Assembly (NCBI GenBank): GCA_902806595.1
Contig: CADCXC010000004.1
Coordinates: forward strand, 2,418,001 to 2,482,000
Reading direction: 5' to 3'
Source: Pyrenopolyporus hunteri
Lineage: Eukaryota; Ascomycota; Sordariomycetes; Xylariales; Hypoxylaceae
Length of the DNA stretch: 64,000 bases
Part shown: positions 36,299 through 48,590 of the stretch, in pieces
Numbering within the stretch: the first letter of the stretch is position 1
Layout of the letters: every line of letters starts with the position of its first letter
Notes under the pieces: model-generated
The model's input: the letters and a program-made list of their open reading frames with translations, nothing else
Told to the model about the DNA's origin: nothing
The model's database searches: none
Position numbers and translations under genes: made by a program

Positions 36299-37348
36299 AT
36301 GGAAGGGGTCGATGGAAGTTTGACAACACATGCCATGGGATCCATAACCGCCCCTCATCATGGTGTCATCCCAGCAGCACCCTACTCAATGCGTCCTCCC
36401 AGTCCTCCCTCTATCATGATACCTGCACCTAGTCTGCAGAATGCGAGCGACCAAATCAAGGTCGTGCCAGCCTATGACAAAGTTGACCCGACCTCGCTCA
36501 GCCCGGAAGACCTCAAGATAATCACACAAAACTATAAGCAGCAGCTAGCCCGTGACTCGGCCATTAATTGGGCCTACGAGAAACGCCGTGACGCGCAACC
36601 TATTCTCGACTTCCTCTATCTCGGCCCCTCGAGCGTCGCCCGAGACCGCGAATGGCTTCGTCGTACTGGCATCACAATGCTGCTAGCCGCGCGAGATTCC
36701 CAGATGGCCGACCTCCGACTAATGGCTGCCGACAAGGTCGCTCAAGAACTAGGCATTCAAGCCACCCACGTCGACGTATCCGGCTATAACGAGCTGATTC
36801 ACGCCTTTCCCTCGGCCATCCGGGCCATCAACGACCACATGTTACAGGTGTACCGCGAACAGAGAATTAGCGATGCCGATAAGCTGGTTGGGGACGGACA
36901 GATGGCAATACCTCAAGATAGGTTCCGGAGAGGGAAGGTTCTGATTTTCTGTGAGACGGGAAACGGTCGTTCCGCCGGTATCGTTGTCGCCTACCTCATG
37001 TCTGTTTTTGGATTGAAGATGGTCGAGGCTTGCCAGTTCGTCAACTTCAAGCGCTTCTGCGTCTGTCTAAATGACGATCTGAGATTTGTTCTCAAATCGT
37101 ATGAGGACATTCTCATTGCGCAACGTACCGTTCATCGGCACGAATTTAACGAAAGTTCGGCCCAAGCAGCCGTTGGGTCACCCCAATCACAGAAAGCGAA
37201 AAGAGGTATAGAAGCCACGTTTGAGGATGAGGAGATGGGGGGCACGGATGACGACGCCGTGGTACTAGATTACGATCGCTTTCTAGATCGAGAAAGATTT
37301 GTTCCCTTTGTCGATGTCCAGGATGGCATCGTAGGAGAACAATATTAA
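36299..37348 (+). CDS. Dual-specificity-phosphatase-like protein (STYX/FMI2-like)
   Basis: An intact intronless frame of 349 aa. Residues 1 to about 95 are Pro-rich and polar. A DSP-type fold starts near PILDFLYLGPSSVARDREWL (101-120), the usual opening of these domains, and its active loop reads FCETGNGRSAG at 217-227. The CX5R core is present (C218, R224) followed by Ser225, but the His normally before the Cys is Phe. The fold ends near residue 285, followed by an acidic tail (EDEEMGGTDDD). Fungal relatives are usually annotated as tyrosine/serine/threonine phosphatase or FMI2 protein. The retained Cys and Arg argue for possible catalysis, unlike true STYX pseudophosphatases, which lack the Cys. 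Substrate and pathway are unknown. Confidence 0.82.
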   Translation: MEGVDGSLTTHAMGSITAPHHGVIPAAPYSMRPPSPPSIMIPAPSLQNASDQIKVVPAYDKVDPTSLSPEDLKIITQNYKQQLARDSAINWAYEKRRDAQPILDFLYLGPSSVARDREWLRRTGITMLLAARDSQMADLRLMAADKVAQELGIQATHVDVSGYNELIHAFPSAIRAINDHMLQVYREQRISDADKLVGDGQMAIPQDRFRRGKVLIFCETGNGRSAGIVVAYLMSVFGLKMVEACQFVNFKRFCVCLNDDLRFVLKSYEDILIAQRTVHRHEFNESSAQAAVGSPQSQKAKRGIEATFEDEEMGGTDDDAVVLDYDRFLDRERFVPFVDVQDGIVGEQY

Positions 37349-39607
37349 TCCTGAGCTAGTTATACTACGGGGGTCATGGGATTCATTTCTATAGAGGTTT
37401 GCGCAAGGCATCGGGTTGAGGGCGGTAATTGCATGGTTGGCTTCATCGAATTCTAAGGTTGGGCGGCGGCGTTTACTGGGCGGCATATACCCATACTTTT
37501 TCCCTTTCCTTCTCCCTTTTGCTCGGTCGTTAGTTACTAAGAGGCAATGATGTATTGCTCGCCTTGCGCTCGTAACAGCATCATGGAGCACGGTTATCAA
37601 TGCGAATATAATACGCGTTGCTTGACTCAGGTTTTTTACGCAAGATATTACGGTTGACGTGATATATTAACTCCAAGTTTAAATAATTAAAATCCCGAAA
37701 TTGAACTTGGTCCCGCGGAGGAGGGCCTCAAATTTATGGAAAAGGTGATCGAGGAGGCTACGTGATCAGGTAGCCTAGGTATTTACATTAATACTCGCCC
37801 TATTACGCCTCCTCATCATAGCACCAGGTAATAGAAAAGTTCCCAATCCTCACCCATCGCGCGTAGGGGCAAGACCATCGCATAACAAGACGGATATATA
37901 GGATCTGAAAGTCGAGCATCATATTCCAGGCCGTTCTCAGGTATAGCACGAAGTTGCCTTATGAAGAAGAGTGGAAGAGTGCACAAGAGAACCGAGTTCT
38001 AGCTAGTTCTGCGTACACACTATTCTTGATATAGCCGGATCTTATGACCCTCGACTTCAGCCAAGGTTATCAATACCCGTTAACCTTGCGAGAATCGAAA
38101 TTAGATATCCGTAGTGCACACTAGGTACGGAGAAGGCCGTCAACATTAGCAGAGAGTTCTCTAACAAGAACCCAAGAAGCGGCCCCGAGGACCATGGAAC
38201 TATTGAATGCCTGCCGAGATATATGGTTAAGTGGATAGGTAAGTTCTTATTATATATAAACCCAAGTTGATGTCATTTCGTCGACAATGCTATCTCCAAG
38301 GAGTGTAGGTATCACTAGGAAGGTATGGAGGCTGGCTATTGAAGCGAATCTTGAGTTACACTCGACTTCCTTACTTCATTTAGGTAGGCGAGGGCGAGTC
38401 TGTTATAACAAGCAACCAGAAGTAGTTCAACAACCTGATTAGGTATTTTCTGCGTGAAGATCCATCTCGAGTGTCCTTTTAGGCAATCATCCCCATCTTT
38501 AGAGAGTCGTTGAGTTAATAAGGGCACCAATCCCGAACATCCTCCCTAAGGTGTAGGATACCTCCAATTCTGCTATCCTTATGGCAAAGCCTCATCACCT
38601 ACTACTGGCCGAGGTAGTCGTATAGAGCTCGGTAAGTTTTCCATGAGCCATGAACCTGACCGGAGGATTGGGTTATGAAAAAGACGAAAGGGCAGGGATC
38701 GGCTTTGCTACCTTGCTAAGACCTAAAAGGAAAACGCTCGTGAAAATACTGACGTTCATTATAAACTTGCCCCCTTTCACAATATCTTCACAATAGAGTC
38801 TAACGTCAAGATGATGACCACACAACGCTGGTACAACTAGCTAAAAGTTACGGGGATAATAACTAAAGTTATCACAATTTGATATGGGTCGTTCATAGGC
38901 ATATAAATTGGTTAGAGGACTTCTGGCAAGTTACGAGATAGGTGTTCTTTCTGCCCTTTCTACTTGTAGTGAGGACAACGGTGTACGATAGCTGTATAGA
39001 CGGAGACTATGAAAAAAGATAGGACCAGAGTCTGCACAAATACTTGACTCGGCGGCTATCACATAAAAAAATGTAGGTTTGGTGGGTGATTTCATCTTTT
39101 TGGCATAGCATGAATCTATGGGGGTTACCTAGAACATACTTCATGCGTGTCCCTTAGAAGCTTCACGAGGTAAGCAACGGGACGAGTTCACCACCATCCC
39201 TCTGGATTTGTTTACCTCTCCTTCCTTAGAGGTCTACCGTACCCGCTTCAACATCCACAGTTGACACTCATCGGTACGGGTGGCATCCCCATTACATATG
39301 CCAGCATACCCACGGAACCTACTCCCTTACGCTTATCTCTCCCAGCTGACAACTTAATACTATCTGCTTATTTACTCTAGCAATACCAATCGCCCGCCTT
39401 CTCCTAGGAGACCGGCCCTCCTGTTCCTAGGCGCCATCTTGAATTCCTCCTATTTACTTTGTTTTGTTTCGTTTTCGCCATACCTAATACCATTACCACC
39501 CCTCCCTTCCCCTCCCGGCCTCTTTACATGAAGCCCGCGTAGCCTGCAATAAGGTGTTGGTTCACCCCACACAACTTTCAGGGAGTTTTGGCGTAGAATC
39601 TCAATGG
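37349..39607. other. Intergenic, no gene seen
   Basis: There is no convincing frame on either strand. An imperfect inverted repeat (CCAAGTT ... AACTTGG) with an AT-rich loop lies at about 37673-37710. The last few hundred bases are pyrimidine-rich on the + strand, as in fungal promoters. Confidence 0.6.
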
Positions 39608-42600
39608 ATGCTCTCTTCTGAAAGCAGGATGGATTTTCGAGCACTATCGCCGGTCGACGTCCCCGACTTTGTCGTAGATGAAGATGATATACCTTTCTTT
39701 CCTACTACGGACAATGGCATCCCCAATCAACCTAGGCGTGAAGCTTCCAGCTTCGAACCTAACGTCCTTACTGAAGCCGTGCTCCAAGAGCCCTACCTCG
39801 ATCGACATGTTTTCGGTGAACTCATACCTCAAGAACCCAACCTCGATAACGCGTCGACAGACCACACCCCCAATGTAGTTGTTCCTCAAGGCTCAGAACG
39901 TGACCCGGATTTCTCCGATGAGGATATCCTTGACGAACATGTTCTCGGTGAGGTAACCCTCGATGAATCCCTTCTCAACGCGCCGTTTAATGCGAACCCC
40001 TCTATGCTCCAACTTCGGGTTGCGGCAGGGACTGAACCGGTCTCTCGCTTCCCCGAGTTTCATTGGTCACCCATCGAATACCCAGTACAAGCAATAATCC
40101 TCAAGAGCTTGACTGATGAACTAGGGTCATTCCAAAAGGCATGTTATCAGCTTCAGCTTTCCCGCAGAGAAGTTGAAGAGTTCCTATCCAGACATACCAA
40201 GGAGCAAAAGAGCTCTCATTATACCATCAGCGAAGCACATCTTGATTACGGCTGCAAGTATATCAGATTCAGGAGACTCGGTGCGTATTCGAGTCTTGTC
40301 CATGCCTTAGCGCGAAATATCCATTCTTGGCCCCCGGACATCGACTACAATGACCTAAACCTCTCAGTCATGGGAGAGCTCTCGGGACTCTGGGGACCAT
40401 CCGTCGACTTCCCTTCCCACTCTCAAGTTGAGAGAGCCCGAGCTGAGAAAATTCGCGACTTGACTACTCGAGGTGTTTTTCGCCCTGCAGCGGACTCAAT
40501 CGCCGTTAAGTTGAGGGTTGGAAGAGAATTCGATGACAAGGGCGGCTATCAGGCGGTATCTGCCGTAACATCTTTTAGATTGCCCGCTGGGATTATCGTT
40601 TTAAGTCGCTTCGGCAAATATAAATTAGTTGAATCTGGCCTGTATAGGGTGGTTTATGACCGTCCTTTCCCGGACATACGTAATTCATGCGAGCTCATTA
40701 TTTGCGACAATGCCCCGAAGCACCCGGAACTTGTGACACCAGAAGACCTTGAATATGAATACTCGGAGACGGAATTCTTCGATGATGCCGTTTCCGCCGT
40801 ATCGGGCGGCCGACAGGCGGCAAGGGAAGCTTCAAGTGAATTGCGTGCAGAGTCCTCTTCCTCGAACCGATTCTCTACTTCAGTTCAGTGGAATACCGGT
40901 CCCGCAGCTCCAGCAGGCTATGCGGAGCCCCAGGATGAGGACCCAACGCAAGATATTACGTCCATATCCCTGGGGCCTCAATTACCGCTGCAACCTCGAA
41001 TCGACGCTAGGGGGCCCATGCCCCATACTAAAGACCTCAGAACAGCAAACTTATCTCGACAAGGATATAGACCTTTAATACAATTGCGACTTCCTGACGG
41101 CTACTACATTATATCCCCTTCTGGCCACAGGATGACTTTCGACTCGGGTAGGAAGAGTGACGGAACGAGTCCGACTGGTCGCGGTGGAGTGTTCGTCGCT
41201 ATCCAGCCCGATCAAGTCCCCAACGTGGATGTCTACAAAAAGACAACAATGGATAAGACGGACATGTTCCTAACAACTTTTGGTGAGCCTATGGCCGTCT
41301 TTCGCAATGGTGTGATGCTTTCTCTACTGCTTCAAGAAGGTCTCCATAGATTCTCGATGCAGCAGGGGAATCTGAAAATATCCTGCAAGGATGGGATATA
41401 CGACCTACATAGGGTTCTTGGAGCCCCGGAGCCGAGCATGGGCACCTCTGCGGTTGCCCAAAGGCATGATATATACGACGAACACATCCAGGGTATTATT
41501 CTTGCGCTGTCCCTAGGACATCAGAACATTGGTCGTCAAGATGGCGTTCGGAACGGTGAGGACGGCGATGAGATCGGAATTCAAGGAAATAACAACGAGG
41601 ATCGTCCGAATATCCCGAATAACACTGCCACAGCTTTGAAGGGCCCCGTACGGAACCGAAAGCGAAAACGATCGGGTAGTATTTCTAAAGCCGTAAGGAT
41701 GGAGAAGAGACTTAAAACCCAGTCTGAGACCCAGGCTGAGACTCAGCCTAAAGCGAAGCCCAAGACCAAACCAAAAACACAGCCGAAGAAGATAGTACTA
41801 AAGAAGGAAGCACCAAAGAAGGTAGCGCCAAAGGAGGGGGCACCGAAGAAGGAAGTACCGAAAAAGATGGTGCCAAAGAAGACGGCGCTGAAGGAAACAC
41901 CGAAGACGCAGCCGAAGAATAAGCAACAGAAGACTCAGCCAACTCAGGAGCGGAATGGATTTGAAGAGGGCTCTCTGGTTGACGCACTACCCCAGACCGT
42001 AACGACCGAATCGGAAGCCACTGTTCCTCGTCCGAACATCGCAACTCACGACGTAGCGGAGACTCTTCCCCGTATCATAGCAGGCACAACGGACACGACG
42101 GACCACTCTCCAAAGGAAGCGTCTCATGAACATATTAAACAGCAGAACGACCCCGCTAATCCATCTCAAACTGAAACTCTAGTTCAAAACCGCGGTCAAC
42201 CCCCGGTGAAACAGCAGAATCGATCCTCAGCTCGAATCCGAGCCCGGTCCTCGGCCCAGAATTCTGAGCCCGCTCCCATTGCAACTCCCGATCAACCAAA
42301 TGATCAAACCCAACCCAAGAAGAAACCCCTCATACGTATTGTTTTAAAGAAAAACACTAACACGCATACTTCGTTTTCAGAAGAGCCCAATGCGAACCAC
42401 AGCACAGAGTCCGGCAAACAGCCAGCCGCCAACACCGAACCCCGCCGAGCATCTACCGGAAGTTCTCAAACCCTAGCCCAGCACCAAGTTGAGGCCCAGC
42501 CTGGCCCTCAAGAGCGCACCGCGGAAAGCGACCAGGAGGCCTTAGGCCTAGCTGGATCTCTCGGGCAGCCGCTTCCGGGCCCCGGCCTAAACGTCATCAC

Positions 42601-42754
42601 CAGAGCCCCATCGCTCGTCCAGCAAGAGCAAGCGACCCCCTCTTCCCAGCCGCAAACCACGCCTTCATCGCAGAAGACACCTCAGCTCCGCATCCGTCTG
42701 TCCCTGCCTTCCCGCCGATCCACGCGTCTCGCCAGCGATCAACCCGAGGAATAA
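39608..42754 (+). CDS. Large protein of unknown function with Lys-rich repeat region
   Basis: The first ATG of this long open frame is at 39608 (another seven codons on, at 39629), giving 1048 residues before the stop; the frame is open a little further upstream without an ATG. The N-terminus is acidic and holds two related units, YLDRHVFGELIPQEPNLDN and ILDEHVLGEVTLDESLLN. Residues of the middle part (coded by about 40040-40740 and 41060-41420) look globular, with strand-forming segments such as RLPAGIIVLSRFGKYKLV and RLPDGYYIISPSGHRMTF, which resemble each other and may be a duplicated module. From about 41690 the chain is low-complexity: a run of KKxxPK units, then Gln/Thr/Pro-rich sequence, ending in RIRLSLPSRRSTRLA. 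The basic tail suggests a nuclear or nucleic-acid-associated protein, but I recognise no family. Confidence 0.75.
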   Translation: MLSSESRMDFRALSPVDVPDFVVDEDDIPFFPTTDNGIPNQPRREASSFEPNVLTEAVLQEPYLDRHVFGELIPQEPNLDNASTDHTPNVVVPQGSERDPDFSDEDILDEHVLGEVTLDESLLNAPFNANPSMLQLRVAAGTEPVSRFPEFHWSPIEYPVQAIILKSLTDELGSFQKACYQLQLSRREVEEFLSRHTKEQKSSHYTISEAHLDYGCKYIRFRRLGAYSSLVHALARNIHSWPPDIDYNDLNLSVMGELSGLWGPSVDFPSHSQVERARAEKIRDLTTRGVFRPAADSIAVKLRVGREFDDKGGYQAVSAVTSFRLPAGIIVLSRFGKYKLVESGLYRVVYDRPFPDIRNSCELIICDNAPKHPELVTPEDLEYEYSETEFFDDAVSAVSGGRQAAREASSELRAESSSSNRFSTSVQWNTGPAAPAGYAEPQDEDPTQDITSISLGPQLPLQPRIDARGPMPHTKDLRTANLSRQGYRPLIQLRLPDGYYIISPSGHRMTFDSGRKSDGTSPTGRGGVFVAIQPDQVPNVDVYKKTTMDKTDMFLTTFGEPMAVFRNGVMLSLLLQEGLHRFSMQQGNLKISCKDGIYDLHRVLGAPEPSMGTSAVAQRHDIYDEHIQGIILALSLGHQNIGRQDGVRNGEDGDEIGIQGNNNEDRPNIPNNTATALKGPVRNRKRKRSGSISKAVRMEKRLKTQSETQAETQPKAKPKTKPKTQPKKIVLKKEAPKKVAPKEGAPKKEVPKKMVPKKTALKETPKTQPKNKQQKTQPTQERNGFEEGSLVDALPQTVTTESEATVPRPNIATHDVAETLPRIIAGTTDTTDHSPKEASHEHIKQQNDPANPSQTETLVQNRGQPPVKQQNRSSARIRARSSAQNSEPAPIATPDQPNDQTQPKKKPLIRIVLKKNTNTHTSFSEEPNANHSTESGKQPAANTEPRRASTGSSQTLAQHQVEAQPGPQERTAESDQEALGLAGSLGQPLPGPGLNVITRAPSLVQQEQATPSSQPQTTPSSQKTPQLRIRLSLPSRRSTRLASDQPEE

Positions 42755-42944
42755 GTACGCGCGCACGCACACACGCACGCAGAGATGGGCGACGACGAGG
42801 ATATGAAAGGGGAGTAGGTATGTGGGTCCCCTCGCGCAACCGACGAGCCCGCGATTGCAGCAATTGCATGAAGTCTGAAGTGCGCTCGTCGCCGCAGTTA
42901 GGGAACGAATACCTACCAGGTACTTACCTACCAAGTTTAATTCT

Positions 42945-42975
<31 letters not shown>

Positions 42976-44522
42976 CTTGCTTGGCTTCCAGGATTACCTC
43001 TTTGACGTGCCAGGGATACGATGGCCTCGCATTTTCCGCGCCCGTCTTTCTGGATCTCGAGTTTCGATGACAGTTCTACGTTGGGAGACCCCTTGGCATT
43101 GCAGTACGGTTTCGTATTTTGCTTGTACGATACGATAGGTGATTACGTGTGATTGCCGCCATAGGCGGTTGTCAAAAGAAAAAAAGAAAAGTACATAGCT
43201 GCAAATTCGCAAACGACAATTTTGGTGTTAAGGTGTTTACCGAGATTTAGATGTGTAGGAAGGAGCTTGCGCCTTTACCCATGGCTTGGGCTGTGGGTTG
43301 TGAGGTATAGCCGACTCTCGAGCCTAGACCTCCTATCAGGCCATCGTATAAGATAACGTAGAGAGATGATACGAGGGACGCAGGACGGCTGTATTCCAGT
43401 ATCTAGTGTGCCCACCCCCGGATGCAGCGGAGTACGCTAATTTGGAGTATCATATCTCCAAGCTCGTAGCGTGGCTACCCTATTGTCTCTACTTGCAATT
43501 CCTCGCCATTCGCGGAACGTGGAAGGCTCGGAGATCTCGGCGTTCGAGGTGCTCGGTATTCGGACGAGTCAAATGCTAGTTCTGTAAGTTACATTCGGGA
43601 ATTCCTAGAACCAAGCATTTATCTATTGATTAATGGCATAGTATGATTGAAGAAGCAAGTATGGGAAAGTGAGAAGTAGGTAGACTTATACAGGGTAGTT
43701 TCTTTAATAAGATAAAGCCTTAGGTAGAAGACTTAGACTTGGAAGATTCCTTGTTTTCGGTACATGAAACTTGGAATATCCTGGGACAAGTAACTACCTA
43801 CCTATTCACAATGGAATATTGACGCAGGACTATTCAGCTGTGACGGCCCGATTAGTGAGTGTTCAGTGGGAATTAGAAAAATCACCAAACCTACCCCAGT
43901 AACCTTACCCTCCATTGAAAAACCATACATTACCAATTGAGCATGTTATGATTCAGATTCACTAACCCGAGCTTTGGTGTAGGACATACGATGTTGGTTG
44001 CAGTAGATGTAAGGTTCTGATGCAGATGGAACATACATCAGTGGGAGCTCGGGGGCTCGGACGCTCCGGGCTCCTGCCAAAAGAGGAATTTTCGGGCCCG
44101 GTCGCTTAAATTGGCCTCCGGTTTGGCTACCGGAAAAGTGGACCAATTACCGAAAGTAGAATTCCCGCGCCGAGGACTACGCTTTCCAATATGTGATTCA
44201 ATCAATCAACTATGCAGCCTCTGTGTTGAATGCACCCATATAATATGTTCTGCTAGGCGTCGTACCATGGGTATCTGTTTATGTCCGCTGCGTATCAGCT
44301 TCCATATCGGTGCCAACCTACTTCAATATTCTTAATCTAATGAGGTGCATGTGTAGGTACTTGGGTACCAAGACTTACAGCTGTGGGATATTCAGGATGT
44401 TCTTCAATAGTAGCCCCAAAAGTCGGAGTGATGATGCCTCGGGAAAGTTTGGACATGTCGAATTTTAAGCATAATGGTAACATAGGGGTCCTTCTCCGAT
44501 AGTATTATTTGATGCTTTGATA
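42755..44522. other. Intergenic with T29 tract
   Basis: The left edge has an (AC/GC)n-like tract at 42759-42780 and a pure run of 29 T at 42947-42975. TACCTA words occur at about 42910-42932 and 43795. No coding frame seen. Confidence 0.6.
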
Positions 44523-47500
44523 CTAATCGACATCTGGATAGCACTTCTGCACCTTACCCTCTTCGAAGATCAGAGCGACGCGGGCCCCGTAGTTAAACGG
44601 ATCTCCTTCGTATACCACGAAGTCCTTGCTGCGTGGAAGCATCAGAATGTCTTCGATGTTCTTAGACACGAGGTCGAGCGCTAGGCTCTGATTCCCCTGC
44701 CCCGCCACCCAGCTGGCTTCCCAAATGCTATTCCGAATATGGTTATTCGTATCGTCCCAGTTTGAGATGCCGACTTTGACGCCTGCATCGACTAATACCT
44801 GCGGCCCCAACCGGTCCGTCAGGGGCGGGCCTGGAAGACAGTTGCGACCGTCCCAGAAGAGGGGCTCGCATCCCCAGAAGGGCGCTACGATAACTGGTAC
44901 GTTGGCCTCTGCCAATTCGGTGGCTAGGAGATGGGCCTCAGAGCCCCCCATTATGACAATATGAGCACCGGTCTCTTTCTTTAGGGACACCATATGGGCG
45001 ATGATGTCTTTGTTGTTTGTATGAACAACGACCGCAATATCGCCCTTTGCTGCGCTATCGTAGATGGGATGGATGTGCTTGTCTACGGTAAGAAGGTCTC
45101 GCAATCTGCTTACTTGCGACGTTATGGATGGTGTTCGGAACGCTAATTTGCTAAGTTTAGTTTCACCGAAAACGGGCGGAACTTGGGGACTAGAGAAAAC
45201 TTACATTTAGCATCATGGCCGATCGTAAAATGGAGGGCGGCATTTGGTTCAACGATTGCGCCATCATCGAGAACTAGAAGAAATTAGTACGACTTTTGAA
45301 TCCTTGGCGCTCTTTTATGACTCCGTCTTATCGGCCGCTGTCGGGGAGGTAAGTGGTCAGACATACTGCTTTTCGCTCCTGAGCGGAACGCGGCACTGAT
45401 ACCGTGGAAGAAGCCGGTCGTCAGCGGCGGTGTTACGATTCGAGTAACGCCGCTCCCATGAGTTCTATCAAGATGTATGCCGTCGAATTTTATACCGAAC
45501 CTGCTGGAAAGGGGTTTCTCATAATTCTCTCCTGTCGAATCACCATCGGACGTGGATGGTTCCTGACGCATTTCAACTAAGCCATGTTGCCGCGAGACAA
45601 TCGTAAGACCCTAAGAAAGTGATTCCGTAAGATCCTTGAAATGGCACTCAATAATGGTTCTAACCCACCGGAAGCGCGTATCCGTCTTGCAGATCGATGA
45701 AGGGGACTTTATCAGCGACGGCTTGTTTGGCCGGACGGTCACATTTGCTTTCCCCTACACATACGATGCTGCCGGCGCGTACTACGACTGTGAGATCTCC
45801 TTCCTGCGGATTCTCAGCCCGCAACCCGTCATTGCCGATGAAGCTCATCCTTAGACCGCGGATGACAACATCAGATTGGCCTGGTCTACATGCACTTTCT
45901 GGCTTATCTCTGGGCCGCGAAGCCGGGGCTTCCTGTGTATATGACGTAATCGCCGAAGCATTCCATAGATTTTCGGAAGCACGAACGACACTGCTTCCGT
46001 CAATGTATACCTCAAGGGGTGTAGCGCCCACGTGCAAAGGATGCCGGTCCCATATCACCAGATCAGCATCATAGCCTGGCCGTACAAACCCAAGTCTAGC
46101 AGATTCGTTAATATTATTCTGATCCACGGAATAAAAGACGAAAGATACGCGCGCCTATCCCAAGGCAACTTGTACTCACCTGTTATCAAGTCCTAACAAG
46201 CGAGCTGGCACCGCGATAATAGATGAAATAGCGGCCTCCGTGGCGAGGCCGAAATGATGCGCGATCTGGGCCTCGTATCCGAGCCATTGACCATGTTCCG
46301 CCGGGTGGTCACGAGTGAGAGCAAGAGGGATGCCGTACTCTGCCACTGTCGCCGGGAAATAGGAGCTTACGTTGTATAACTCCTTTTTGTCGCCCCAAGA
46401 ATCCGAGAAGCCAGCAACAGCGATGTTCCGAGCTGCGATCTGGTCCATAATAAGGTCAGAATGCAGTGCATGGTGTAGCGCCGTAATATTGAACCCGAAT
46501 TCATCTGCGTGATCGAACATGGCCAATACGTCTTCGGTCTCGTACCCGTGTACATTGACGCGCACATCGCCGCGCAGAACGTCGACTAGCGTCTGCCATT
46601 CCAGAGAACGGGGATATTCTTCCGTTATAGATGCTAATCCCTTTGGCGTGGAGGCGGCATTGCACCATCTGTCCTGTTCCTGCTTCACCCGTCGCGCGTT
46701 ATCATATGCCTTTCGAAACCAGTACGATTCTCCGAGTCTCGTTGATGGGCCGCCAGGAGTGTGTTCGAATTGTCTCTTTTGGTTCTCGCCCATGGCCATC
46801 TTGAGGTATCTCTGTGGCTTGCCTCCGCTCTCCGCCGTATCGACAAGCATGCCCTTGATTGTATTTGCCCGTTTCATCTTGACGACAACGCCTTCGCCGG
46901 AGATCAAGTTCTTCGCGCCGGTCAGCACTAGCGAGGTAGTCACGCCGCCGCTGGCAATAACTGGTATCGCCTCGTCGTGTGGTTTGAAGGCGTCGGTTGC
47001 GCGTGCCCAGGGTGTCACTGGAGCCGATATCTCGGTGACGTCTTCGGTTGCCCAAAGTTGTGGCGTTTCTCTCACGCCGACGTGCGAATGCATGTCTATG
47101 AGTCCAGGAGTTACGATTCGACCTTGTAGATCAACCACCCTATCGTTAGGAGACATTTGCTCTAGAGTATTTGGCGCAATCTTTGAAATTCCCGTAAAGA
47201 TACCGTCCTGTATCTCGACGACACAGTCGGCAGTAGTAGTGCCGTCGCCGTCGATGAGCGTTACATTGTGTAGTATAGTCCGTGGACCTACGCCGGAGTG
47301 TGTGGCTAGACGAGAAGCTGCTAGGTTCCTATCAACAACGGGACGCTGCTGATTTAGAGCACATTGCGCGAGGCCATATTCTAAGTCTGCCGCAAGGAGT
47401 TTGTATGTAATGCTAGGGTCCTTTTGGCAACTAGGAGCGTACCATCGACTAGAAAGGAAGAACGCGGTAGCAATAGTAACGATAACTGTTAAAATAATGT

Positions 47501-47585
47501 TATTCTTAACTCCGAGAGAAGCTTTACCCTCGTTATAATGTCGGTTCCGGCGACGCGATTTCTCTTGCCGTAGCCCCTTTTCCAT
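44523..47585 (-). CDS. Membrane-anchored amidohydrolase (carbohydrate esterase 9-like)
   Basis: Five exons give 921 aa: 47585-46180, 46095-45669, 45610-45367, 45273-45205 and 45142-44523, with introns of 84, 58, 93 and 62 bp. The frame closes exactly, and each junction restores family-like sequence (GLDNRLGFVRPGYDADLVIWD; YALPGLTIVSRQHGL; KSILDDGAIVEPNAALHFTIGHD). A basic N-terminus and one helix at about 28-45 predict a type II membrane anchor. The amidohydrolase barrel shows the HxH metal motif in GLIDMHSHVG (H166, H168), later metal-ligand candidates in VNVHGYE (H346) and ALHHALHS (H371/H372), and an Asp in LTRDHP (D426). Long fungal members are annotated as CE9/amidohydrolase; few have known substrates. 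Hydrolysis of an amide or cyclic amide outside the cytosol is likely. Reading any intron as coding hits a stop soon. Confidence 0.88.
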
Positions 47586-48590
47586 AATGACGGCAGAGAG
47601 GTGTAATGTAGAAGAGCTTCATGCTCAACCTAACAACCGAGAGGGTTCCCATCTACAATATCAAACCGCTGCACCACGCGGGGATAACACTTTCCCGTAC
47701 GTCCAACTTCTCAATAATGCACTACCACCATCCATTTGCCACGATCCATATTCTGCAACGCAGCAACACAGGTCGTCGTTCAGACATATAACACTCGTCA
47801 AGCTATTACCGGTTTAGGAAACTATGGTGCCGATGATATCGGCAGGGGTAGTTCAATTATGGACCCACGGCTACGGATTGCAATCTAAAAAGCGATAGGG
47901 GTCGTCCGGTAGCACGCTCCCGGGTCGAACGCCCACTAAAGATACGTGCCGTCCAGTCCGCTCTGGGGAACCCCGCGCCTAAATTTCTAGCAGCTGTAGT
48001 AGCCTGGTCTAAGGTGTGACTAGCTTAGTGGCGCGCGTAGTTAAGAAAATAGTCGAGGTATCTTCTGCTAAATATATACGGACATTTCTATCCTTATAGA
48101 CAACAGCGGGGTACGTATCAGTAGAATGGTGATTAAGTCTCCGAGTTGTTGTGAAGCGTAAAACTTATAGATGGAGATGTGTCTATTTACTAGGGTCGAG
48201 GTGAAGGATTTTATAACAGGGGGCGTGCTAAAGTTATAGGGCTCTATAGTACTTATAACACTCCGTCACACGATCAACTCACTATAAATATAGGTCTTAC
48301 AGCGCTTAACACTGGTGGGTTTCCTCTCCCAATTAAACGCCCGTGATCTCACCAACGACCAAGATTCGCGTTTTCGCGTAGGTACCCGGAAACTTGACTT
48401 CATTGAATTAAAATAACCTCAGGCAGATAGATGTTGCTCCTCCATAAACCCTCATAAATTGCATGATCATCCTTAGCTTATCACTTCGTCCCTTGGTAGG
48501 ACGTCGCAAGAATTCGAAATCCATATGCCTAGTTCCCTTACCCGTCTGAATAGGAGACAGACGAGTTTCTCTCGCGCGATGCCGATTTGT
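47586..48590. other. Intergenic, no gene seen
   Basis: This contains the amidohydrolase promoter and the 3' flank of the Dal5-like permease gene. No coding frame seen. Confidence 0.65.

Noticed and set aside
37673..37710. CCAAGTT/AACTTGG inverted repeat as a miniature transposon
   Set aside because: The arms are only about 7 bp, extended imperfectly, with no target duplication; it is within what chance can give.
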